A stretch of 64,000 nt of DNA from Halichondria panicea (Eukaryota > Porifera > Demospongiae > Suberitida > Halichondriidae). Under the pieces are notes generated by a model that was given only the letters and a program-made list of their open reading frames with translations, was not told the DNA's origin and searched no databases. Below are positions 1 to 11,700 of the stretch, piece after piece. How positions within the stretch are numbered: the stretch's first letter is position 1; each line of letters opens with the position of its first letter. Both the position numbers and the translations under genes were made by a program. The stretch is from NCBI RefSeq assembly GCF_963675165.1, contig NC_087386.1, positions 3,974,169 through 4,038,168 on the forward strand, written 5' to 3'.

Positions 1-221
1 AATACTTATAGATAGTAGAGACTCTACAATTATTAGATCCCATTTGAGTGTATTTAGCAGGGAACTATGAGCTATAGTACCGGTACTATAGATTGCTCTA
101 GAGTATTTTTTGGCTTTGTTCGAGAGTAGTAGGAGCCGCTCGTTTCTTGGGTAGACCAATGGTACATACGCAGCTATATAGTAATTACATGCACATTGAC
201 ACATGCAGCCTCTGTTAATAA

Positions 222-552
222 AAGCACCGCGTACGCTGATGCCTCGGTATAGAGGCATCACGGTGCAACTTTTTTCTCTTTTCTTATACAGCTACGTATA
301 CTAATAGCTAGCATTCTATACTATTATTACAGAGCTACCTACTAGGTAGTATGGCTAAGTTATATCAACAGATTACCCACTAGTCTGAAGAGACTGCAAT
401 GGCCTTCAAAGTGAGCAAAAATTAATCTAGCTATAACTCGACGAAGCTTATTTTGCAAATCCACAAATAGAAATGTTATACTAGAAGCCTACATGTATAT
501 AGAAGCTTTTACTTGCATTTATTATAGTGAGCAGTTGTAGCTAGCAGCCTAG

Positions 553-583
<31 letters not shown>

Positions 584-603
584 CACTACTCGCTTGCGCA
601 TGC
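222..603 (+). repeat. Interspersed repeat, 'GATGCCTCGG...CA-repeat...GCGCATGC' family, copy 1
   Basis: Shares ordered blocks with 14185-14770: a start of AAAGCACCGC then GCTGATGCCTCGGT, an inner block with ATAACTCGA and TTTTGCAAATCCAC, GACTAGAAGCCTA-like sequence, and an end in a CA-rich run followed by CTTGCGCATG. Reverse-orientation copies occur near 46.6-47.0 kb and 50.4-51.2 kb. Non-coding; a MITE or SINE-like family, class undecided. Confidence 0.55.
552..581. repeat. (CA)n microsatellite
   Basis: Uninterrupted CA dinucleotide run. It forms the internal low-complexity part of the repeat copy at 222-603, and equivalent CA/GT tracts recur at the same place in the other family copies. Confidence 0.9.
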
Positions 604-1415
604 GACAACTGAAACATAATTATTATGCTTACCCCACCTCCCCCTATACACACAAAGTGACGCTGTATGATTGTCGTGATTTGGGCAGTGGATGTGTTCA
701 GAGTGCCTTGCGTCCACATCGGGGTCAGAGTTTACATGTGGGTGGTGTGTGATTAGAGAAAGCTGGAGCTAGATGTATGAAAGTGCTGGGATTCTAGCTT
801 TGGCTTCTTCCTTTGGCTTTGTTCGAGAGTAGTATAGGAGCCGCTCGTTTGCTGGGCTTGTTTGCTGCAAATATTCTAGCTTAGATGTCTTCCTTTCGCT
901 TTGTGAGAGTAGTACAAGCCGCTCGTTTCTTGGAAAGTGTTGTTTACTGCAAAACTGGGGGAGGAGCTGGATGTTTCCGTTTTGTGGGTGGAGCTAGGTC
1001 CAGGACTATAATTTAATAAACTGAGGTGGAGGAACAGGGTTGACTTGAATAGAGACCACAGATTTAGTAGAGACACAGAGATGCCAACTTTAGATATTAT
1101 AGTTTTCAAAAGAAATGATGCAGTTGCTAGGTCGGCTAAGCTAGTGCATTTCTAGTAGCCAATAGGTTTTGGGATCTAAATCAGTTAGAACATGTGCATA
1201 TAACTTATACAATACAACATTTACTGAAAAAGTAATAATAATGACTCAATCGCTACATTTATGGGTGTATCGACTCGTCTACATGTACATGTACATGTAT
1301 GTGGGTACAGTACACGTACATTACATAATTATATTAGATGAGACTTTATGAGTATCAAATGATATGTACCTTCAGTTCACAGTTTGTAAAACTAAAAACC
1401 ACGAGACCAACGTAC

Positions 1416-4400
1416 CTGAATATTTGAACACTTGTTGTCTGTATTTGCATGCAGTCGAGTACTGTCTGAGCCCCTAACAGAGTGAGGGTCTCCATTGTAG
1501 CGTCACTGCTAATGGACCCACGACGAGCTTCATGACCATGCTTCAGACTGTAGGGAAGCACAATTACGTACTATGCTCTACAGCTCACTTCGAAGTTTGG
1601 GACAAGTGGTAAATTGCAAAAAGTGACATAAGTTTAACAGTTTACACAAGTACAATCATAGCGCCACTCTATCAAAGGTCTAGCTTACACAGTTGTATGT
1701 AAACCGTTACACTTATCCCAAGTAGTTTTTTGCCATTTGCTAAAGCACAGCATGCATGTAGATTTTACTACAAACTAGGGGCTCAACATAACAGATCTGT
1801 TAACAACATTTAAATAGCAAGCTTGGACGAATACGGTCAGGCACTGCACATTCCAAAGTTACACACTATAATAAACAATATAAAAGCACACAATCCAAAA
1901 CAGTCAAGTTGCAAATAATTATTATTATGTTCTATTACATGCATGAACCACTGTAGTGGTCCAAGAGAACTTGAATAATTGCTAAAATTTTTAACTCACT
2001 GATTGGATATTCTGAACTCCCCGAGGTCGATGAAGATACTGCCTTGTCTGGTCTCTGTGGTGAAGGGCAGCTCCAACACAGGGGCATGCAGGGTGAGGTC
2101 CAACTTCAGTCTGTGAGCCGTCTTGGTGCTTTCTATGATCGCATTGGCCTAGGTACAAATGTGCATGTTGGCATAATAATGTGATAGTTCAGAATTTAGT
2201 TAAACGATAACCTTATATTTTTTGGTGCCAAAAATTGGGTGTTGGGACAGAGGTTAAGGTTCACACAGCTAGTACATTTACAACTGCCGTAAAAAGCTAC
2301 ACGTAGCATTTTGTACGTAGATGTATGTTTAATGTTCCATAAAACTCACAAGTACACATTATACTTGCAGGCTACAGATGTTCGTAGCCGGTAATGTACA
2401 TGTAATGTACGTAAAGGTCTGCTTAACAACACGAAAACTAGCTTACAGTGACAGAAGCAGTTTCAGCAGTTGCCTTGGCAGCACTAGTGTAGGAAGATTT
2501 GTTAATCTCCAGTTGCTTCACGAACTCCAGCACATTGCTCATGAAGGTTGCGTTAAAGCTGACGTTAACCCTGTTGACCTCTGCCTTGAGGGAGGTGTCC
2601 ACCCAGTCCAGGTCATGGGGGATTCTCTTGTTGGCCGCCAGATTGTACTGGACCACCTGGGACGAGCATGGAAGGGGTCAAGTATTATATTATTATACAT
2701 ACAATGTCATGTATTACATGCAGGTAACATTATGTACATGTACATGTAAGTATAATTATAGCTACACACATTTGAAACTGTATAATTATACGTACACTTT
2801 GCACACATCAGTCCAGTCTTAAGACGCGGTATGACTTAGGACTGTTTGTTATTGTATAGTACGTATACATTAGCAAAGCGTATAGAGGTAGTGGTGCCAT
2901 AAAGTATACTGTGAGGGACATTTGTAGAGGCACTAGTACATACATTTAGTAAGACGAAGCTTCTCTCTTTGTCAGTTTTGGATATGATAGTGGTGACATT
3001 CGAAGCAATTGAAGCATCCTTCACTGTGAGGTCCTTAATACTACATGTACATGTATATTGACATTGGTTATAACGAGTAAGCAATAATTTTAATTGTTAC
3101 ATTTATAGTACATTATGTACATAAACACGTGCATACGGACCACTGTAAGTGTATGTGTGTGTATGCAAGTGGAAGTGAAAGAGTACGTATAATCACACAC
3201 CTTGCCACAATGGTGACTGTTTCTGGTTGAGCCGAACCTTTCAAAGAGAATCCTGCACAGTACAAACAAAGCAGGATTACCTGGTTAGCTTCAATACCGT
3301 ATATAGTGCTAGAAATTAATGTGTATCACATACTAGGTTAGAGGCTCTTACAATCCCCCTTAAAATCGCATCGTTTAATCGAGGAAATACATACTATATA
3401 GCGCGAAATTTTTGAGGGGCTTAATTTTCGCGGATTTTGTGGGTTAGCAATCCTAAACGAAAATTAAGTCCACGAAAATTGTTCTTTAATTAGAATTATC
3501 TGCTATAACGTGCTAAGATTTAAAGGCGTGGCTTCCGGTAAGCAGTCATTCCGCGAACATTGTGCAACGAAATACTTTTAGAGGCCATTCCATGAAATAT
3601 AAGTGCCTCGAAAATGTTGCGCTATACAGTAATTATAATGCTCGCATAGCACTATGGTAGTAGATGCATGCATGGCTACGCTATACAGATCGATACATAT
3701 GTACATGTACGTGTATATGACAGGTCTGAATAATAAAATATTATGCAATAACAGCATGACATTTACATACAGCACAACCATGTTAGTGGGTGGATGTCAG
3801 TGATACCTGTGAGTCCAGCATCAAGGAACTCGCTGTCGTCCTGTACTAACACAATATCAACCCCCTCAAACTGCACATCGAAATGGAATTCCTTAGTGAT
3901 GGGCTTCTCGAAGTCATTCAGATTGACTACACCTGCAAAGGGGAATAGAACAATTCCTTGCCTGACATGTCACATGGATCGCTCAGTTTATTAGCGGTGA
4001 AGTTAGAGCACTTTACTAACAGTGTCAAAATCGGTACATGTACATTGTACATTCATCGTAATGCAGTCATACGTAGTTAGATTGACATCAACCAGGAATA
4101 ATTATTGAAAATGCTAGCAAGAATGTTTATGTTATAAGAGGTGCAATGTCTCACCTGTAACAAGAGTGGGGAGGGTCTCTGATGATTCATCGATGGTCTC
4201 CAATCCCAAAGAACTGTTCGGTTCATCAGAAGAGCTGAGGCTGCATTTACAACACACACAACTCACACAATTACATCAGGCCAGACAATTACATTATACA
4301 CATAGATACGAACATGATCTCAGTTACATAGCAGGGTTTCATCTAGTGGGGGGGGCGGGGGGGAAGCTTCCCCCAAATTTAAAATCCTGAATGAAACCCT

Positions 4401-5707
4401 GCATAGGCGTGTGTTACTACTAGTACCTGTTGAGGACTGGTTCTAGAGTGTTGAAGTACTCGATAATGGTCTTGATAGTGGAGCGGTGCAGTGTCAGCTT
4501 GACCAGTGAGAGCTGCGCTGACACGGAGTTTTGCAGCCCAGTGTACTTGGCAGCAAAGTCAGTACCAGCAAGGGTCACCTGAATAGAAATTATTGAAGCG
4601 ATAAGTAATCTAAGCAGACACTCACACAAAATTATGGTTTTAAAATTGCCAACCTTTACCCACTGCGGTTTAGGCTTCAATTTCTAAAGCTGTCAAGGTT
4701 ATAGGCGAGTGATAGAAGTCATATACAGTCCATTTTTAATACACAGTCATATAACCTCGAGGCATGATTCAGTATGAAATTGTCGTGACATAAAACACAC
4801 AATTATAAAACACATAATTATAGCATGATAATTAATCCTCGTGTTTTATGAGATACACAGGCAACTCGCCCTCGTGGCTTGTGGCTGTATATCGGTCTCG
4901 TGCTATATCTATGAGTATTGCACTCACTGTTACAAATCTTGCTGATACGAAGTTTCCATCATGGAGACATTTAGTCTTCAACAAGTAGGTGGGGCTACAG
5001 GTGCCGTCTGGACAGGGAGAAAAGCAGTACAGGTCATAATTTGTCATGATGATACACTGATTGAAATTCTGAAGTATATGTACATACTGTACACGTAAAC
5101 ATGGTACAAGTACATGAATTGGGAAGGGGGGCTTTTACAGTGTAGGCAACTCCTCCCTGTTCCCGCAAGAAAAGATCTCATCTCTCGTTAATTAAGTACA
5201 TACTGTACATGCATGTATACTACTCATATTTTACCTGTTGTGATGTGGTCTAGGATGGCTACCTCTTTCATGGTGATGCTACCCTGTGTGTCCCACTTCC
5301 TATCCACCACATCTGCCTGTATGTCACTGATGAGGATGTCCAGCAGGGGAGACTGGCTACTCACACCCTTCTTACCCTTCTGCGTGGTCTGAGACAACTT
5401 GACTGCAACCTACACAATTCATATACGTAAATTGGCTGTGCATGCCGAGAATTGTGCTCATGCACAGATACATACATTTATAACCGGGTAGAACATAGCC
5501 GAGTTTTAGTACTGCATGCTGTGTATGCATGAGCACTTGGAAAGCACATACATGTGTAGTATTACATGTATACAACGCGGAATTACATGACTGTTAGTTT
5601 GGATATATAATTTTATACACACTGTACATCGTTGCACATGTACCTTGTTGACGATCAGCTTGATGGAGACGTCTTTGAACACATTCCTGGACTGGTCTTG
5701 ATCCTCA
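1416..5707 (-). CDS. VPS13: VPS13 exons 27-37 (incomplete at left)
   Basis: Exons: 5644-5707, 5235-5409, 4928-5007, 4427-4578, 4155-4240, 3807-3932, 3201-3252, 2944-3040, 2447-2656, 2000-2148, 1416-1547. The exon at 2000-2148 again carries the repeat motif (LHAPVLELPF and IFIDLGEFRISNQ). The last exon called, 1416-1547, has a clean acceptor and donor and the right phase but weaker family similarity. It ends in phase 2, so the transcript must continue left. No further exon was recognised between 1 and 1415, which is repeat-filled. Confidence 0.85.
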
Positions 5708-8700
5708 CTGCATGAAATACTGACATTTTATTCATGCAGTGCAGGACACTGTAAATATAGTGACACGCACACGCACACGCGAAAATCTTGGCCCACCATT
5801 CCCGCTAAGTACCCACCGTCCTCTCACCTTGAGAGTTGAAGGGAATTGATTGAGGTGAGTGAGGGTGTAATGGAGCACTCAGCCTCCTCCTCATATTCCT
5901 CGTCCCCAAAGCTAGACACGGACATCAGAGACACAGTGTCCATCTCCACCAGTTGTGCTGCATTGTCCAGCACTGGCCTTGACACTGGCTTTGACTGCAT
6001 GCACAAGATAGAGGGAGCAAGTAGCAACAAATCAGCTTATACATGTATAAGAGTGAAGTGGACTTGACGACTGCACATTACATTGGCATTAAACCATACA
6101 TAAAGAGAAAATGCACACTACGTGGCACGTATATACGTACTTACTCCTGGAAATGAAGTTTGTATATTATATTATGAAACAATCGAACTACTCACTGGCA
6201 GTTCATTATATTCCACACCCTTGTTGACCAGCGATGGAGGCATCTTCTGAGAAGCAAGAGTCTGAAGGGAAATACGATGAATCTAGTAAGTACTGACTGG
6301 CACTGGGTGAGTACTAAGTGAACATGAAAAGTGTATCTCAAAAAAAAACATTCCAATGCTTGTAGAAATTCTGCTAGTGTACGCACACAGTATTATTAAT
6401 GCATACACAATGTCAACTTGGTATCAGTGACCATGTGTAGTACTATGTACCCATTACATGTACATGTACATTGATGCTCTTTCACAGCGTCAGAGTACAA
6501 AAGCTAATAAATTACTATACTCTATGAAGTGCAGTGTACTCTATACAGCATTGTTTGCAAGAACCTTGACAAGTGTAGCAACTTGGGTGTCTGAGAGGTT
6601 GATCTCAAAACCAGGAATGGTCCCCTCCACCCTCATGGTGGCCAGGAGGGCATCGTCAGTGATCATACTCTTGAGCAGCTGAATCTCAAACCCAGTGGGC
6701 GCGATGATATGGAGGGGAGAGGACCCACTGGCCATGGCACCACGCCAGTCCTCTCCTATATACAATGTACAGTTAAAGGTAAAAGCAAAATTATAGGCAG
6801 TACATACAGTCATGCAAACAGAGAGAGGGCTGCATGTACATTTATTTCATCTTGTACGTAATGTAAATGAGCCGAAACAACCAGAATGTGTTATTTACAA
6901 TACATGTACAGTACGTATGCATGTACGTATGTATCTACATGTAGCTAGATGGACAGGTACAAGTACATGTACACATACTTGTGACATTGCATAAACAGCT
7001 GACCTGGTTCGGCGACCAGCACTTGCATCCCAGCAAGCTTCACAGTAAACTTGTCATAATATTCACTGAAGTCACCAGCAGTATCAGACAATTTCTGTAC
7101 ACATGAGATATTACATGATCATAATTTAGCTAACAGTTTTATACTTGACTTGAACTACCCGAATAAGAGAGTACATTCAAGTGTGCGTAATCATACATTT
7201 TTTCTCACCTTAGGTAGCTGCTTAGGGTCCTTAGTGGTCCCGAACACTCTCAGCTCTCCCAGATCCACGACAACCAAGTGAGACTGCTTTGAGTAGGTGC
7301 CTCCCTCAGGCATTATGAGGTAAGGGGAGTGCAGTCGGATGTCCAGGTCCAATTGTTTCCGGTTCTGAAGAGCATCCTGGAGACCAGCGGTCGTCTGGAT
7401 TTTGAGCTGTTCCCACGACGCCGACGCTGCATTCGTTAACCTACAGTGTGGTGAGTAAGAGTAAATGGAGTGGCTATAAGCTAACACTTGTTGACAGCAG
7501 GTATACCAATTGTATTAACTGTCTGTGTGTGTGCTGCTTGCTGCTCTACATGTACGTATAACACCACATTTGGCCTATGTACTTGATGGTCGGTCATATA
7601 ATTATACGCATTTGTAGCAAATCAATGTTCGCATGTACATAATTATACATACTTACTCTTGGAAATGAAGATGATTTGGTGGTTTAAACATTTCGATGAG
7701 CCCATCTACAGTAGCCTGCAAGTTTGTAAGAGCTTTCAATGAAAAGACGGGCATACTATAAGTGCATAATAGAATCACCGTCAGTTCTTCATAATTATAG
7801 TCCGAGGTTGTGCATGCACATAAATATTGCAGCTAACAAACATACAATTAAATTGCTTAAGGTACAGCCCATGCACGCGCTACTAACAAAGTCATAGGTG
7901 ATCTGCAGTGGTTTAAGGACAGCGTTGACAGTAATATCCATCTCAGGCCTATCGAGAGGTTTGATCTCAAGCGCCAAATTGACCAGTGTTGCATCAGTGT
8001 CTTTCGAAACCAATTTGGAGGTAATCATGGTGGTACGGTTGTTACCATTGGGCACACCCTCCATCTCCAGTGTGCCCACAGAGGCTCGCACACTGAATAA
8101 GGAAAAGTGGGATATTTAAAAAACTTGAAATGATTAACTACTACAGCTAAACTTTAAACTTTAGTGTTAGTCTTTTTGGCTATACAATAATAAAAACTAC
8201 CTAACAGACTCTGAGCTGGGCCTGTTAAGCACATCAACATTGATCCTCTCAGTCACCAGTGTGCCAATTTTCCTGGGAATAAGATACCATATTAAAAGCA
8301 GAAAATATTAATCATTATAACATTGATACATGTATAATGTACATGTATAATGTGATTTTGAAAGCCTGGCAAGAATCCATATAGTACGTGTACACACCAC
8401 TATACAGTGCAGCTACAATGATCACTAATAAAAGGCAAGTATGTATGTACATGTACTGAGATTCTTCATATAATGAGAACCAGACCCACACAGTACACCA
8501 ACAGTGCACAACCCACATTCCCACAGATGTGATACAGATGTATACACTAGCTGTATACAGTAGACTCTCGTTAATCCGGTCACCCTTGGGACCATGCAGC
8601 TTGGCCGGAATAGCGAGGTGGCTGCATCTCAGGAAATAGCCGCGGCTTAAAACGACTTTACCTCGAATCTAATTTCTACTTTTGCGGTTCTTGTCTCGAG

Positions 8701-11700
8701 GATAATGTAGGATAATGAATCATTCTGTTCTCTATTTAAGTGTAATTCAATTTTATTTGCTAAACCACACCCAAAACGTCATATCCGGTCGTAATATACG
8801 TATAAAATTACATTGAAAACCTTGTTTGGGACAGACAGCACTGGCCGGTAAACGGAATAGCGAGATGGCCGTACTTCAGGTCGAGTTTTGTGCAGAAAAC
8901 ATATAGCTAGCATTCCGTGCCAAACCAAATGGCCGGTATATCGAGGTGGCCGCATTTCAGAGAGCCGGAATAGCGAGAGTCTACTGTATACATAAAGCAA
9001 AGTTTCCCTAATCCTGTATTTTGTCGGCCAAATCATTATGGCAAACATACATTTAATTATAAAGGAAATGAAAATACAATCTATATTCACGAACAAACAA
9101 ATACAACCACACAGTGAGTGGGTATAGTGGCTCTGTAGACAGGATGGCTGGGTGAAAGACTAACCAACCAACCACTCACAGTGGGCACATACAGGATGTA
9201 TATGGGAGGATGTATGTGGTCAGTCTGTATGAAGGAGCTGAGAGTATAAATGCAGTAGTTTGTTAGACTGTGCTCAGACTAAAAAGGTCAGAATAAATAA
9301 AAAGGAACACCAACAGATCAAGCAGAATGACTGACAGCTGGTGGTTGGTGGTTGCACTGCTAAGTGTTACAATTGTAAAAGGTGCGTTCACAAGTTGAGC
9401 TACTATGTTAGTGACTACCTGTACTTACCTACCAAGGCCGACTAAGAGTTTGAGTTACCCGAGTATGTTGGATAGGCATAGACTGGGAAGCAAGTTATCA
9501 CTAGTATGGACTCTCAATGCATGCAGATAAATATATCCATATCCATAGTAAAGCATTGCAAAAACAAAAAAAAAGTAACGCAAAGGTAAATTAATGCTAG
9601 CTGTCCACTATAATTACATATATATACACATAATTATAGGAACTAACTATGATCAGCAACACAGCCTCACACTGACAAACCTCACTGAGACTGGCTTCAA
9701 CCAAACCACACACACCAAATCGGTCAAGCTAACCTGGTCTGTTCATACACCTCTACTTGAACGATTCGCATCGTATCGTGTAAAATGTTCTAATGCGATT
9801 GAAGGACAACAAAATCGCCATTGGAAACGGATATACGACCCAGCACAACAAGAAACTACCCTTTATGGACTAGTACCAACCACACAGTACATATGCTGTG
9901 TGGAGCTGTATCTAAACCATGAGATTAGAGCAGATTCGTGCAATACAATTAAACTACATGTAACATCTCCAGATGATGCTAGCACAACTATTGAAACAAG
10001 CGATGTCACGCCCACTGTCTCTACTGAGCATGCTCAGATGGAACTTCAGGGCTCTACATTGTACACAGAGGAGGAAGTGGCTGGGTTGTATGTGGTGATA
10101 GTCCTACTGTGTGTGTTACTGGCAGTGTGTGTGCTGGGATGGCTCGTCACAGTGTTTGTAACATGTTGGAAGATTGACAGACACAAGTCGAGGTGAGTCA
10201 ATCGGTGATTAGTTATGCATACATACAGTTTGTGTATATATACTATGGGAAAACAAACTGGAAAATGATACAGTCATAGAAAGTACTCAAAAACAAAAGT
10301 AACATCTAAAACCTATAAATCTCTCGATGTAACACCAACACAGGCTGTAGTTTACTATGGCTAGGCTACATGTAAGCATATATATTCACCTGTATTTGTT
10401 TAGGCTCACTTTCTTAGTGATAATGAAGTACTAAGTGGTTGCTAGAGTCAACACTACAGCCCACCCACCAACTGACAGATAAAAGTACTGAGTAGGAGGT
10501 ACTGAGTGGGTACAGTAGCAGATGCATGTGGTCAAGCCTTTAAACACACTCACTCTATGGGAACCTTACAAAAATATGAATTTTTGCATGAAAGTACAGT
10601 CATGTGACATGTCTCATAATTATACTGGAGGGGCTTCCTGCTGCCTATGCTGGCCCACTATGCTGGCCCACTTAAATAACATCCTTTGCTTGGTCTATTC
10701 TGACTGACACATGCACAACAATTTAACAGTATTTTATTACTGCAGGCAAGTTGAACCAGAGTTAGAGATCAACGCGCACAACCACATACATAACCCTCTC
10801 TACACGTCCGACTACGTCCCCAACACTGTGCTCACCGGTCACCATGGAAACGCTCAAAGCAACACAACACACGAGTACGACTACGTGCGTGTGAGGGAAC
10901 CACTGTCTATAAGTGTGAGAAACACTAGGAATGGAGATACAGTAGTGAACAACCACTCATTGCAAGACCGGACCAGACAGATGACCACTCAACTGTCGAT
11001 ACGGAATGACTCTGTGATACCACTGCACTATGAAACAATGGCTAGCTACGGGAACAGAATAGCTTATACAGTTGACAATAATAGTAGTGCCAGCTCACCT
11101 TAAGCAAGGCCACATGCACAAGGTCACATGCACACAACACATGCCTATTTATATGTACATGTTATGTATGCACTCTCTGTCTTGCTGTACTTGTTGAATT
11201 TAAATGATGATCTTTACCTACTTAAAAAATTAGATCAAAAATAGACTCAATCAGGTACGTATGTATACGTAGCACTGGTCATTTGCAAGCATGAAATGCA
11301 TCATACAGCCCACCAATACGCTGCACTCACTGTTTCTGGCCGTAGAGCTCAAGCTTGAGAGTGCTGAACATCACATGGATCTCATGGGCCACATACTGAG
11401 GGGGGGGGGTAGTAGCACTGAATTAATGCATGAGTAGGATTACAGAATGGTCCTCCTACCGAGTAAAATTTATGTCAACGCCTTCAAAGTTTTTTTAATT
11501 CGCCCGTGGTGTACGTTACAGCTAGTACCACTTAATTTGCACTGTCATCAAAAGCTGTACAATTATACATGTAGGGCTTTAGAGACACTCACATCTTTGG
11601 GGTATTCGATGTACTCCTCATCTGGAGAGTAGCCGATGGCCTGGTACAGCTCTTGTCTGTCTTTTTCGTCTTTCTCATCCTCAGCTGATACTGAAAGAAG

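Larger units (their letters stand above)
1..1200. repeat. Transposon-derived stretch related to the 21.3-22.6 kb element
   Basis: Blocks at about 34-75 (gatcccatttgagtgt, then tttagcagggaactatgagc) and at about 1157-1197 (gggatctaaatcagtt, then acatgtgcat) match sub-terminal blocks of the intact element at 21319-22589 in the same order. This stretch is therefore likely a diverged or internally replaced relative, cut by the window edge and carrying other repeats (222-603). It lies in a VPS13 intron. No coding capacity was recognised. Confidence 0.5.
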
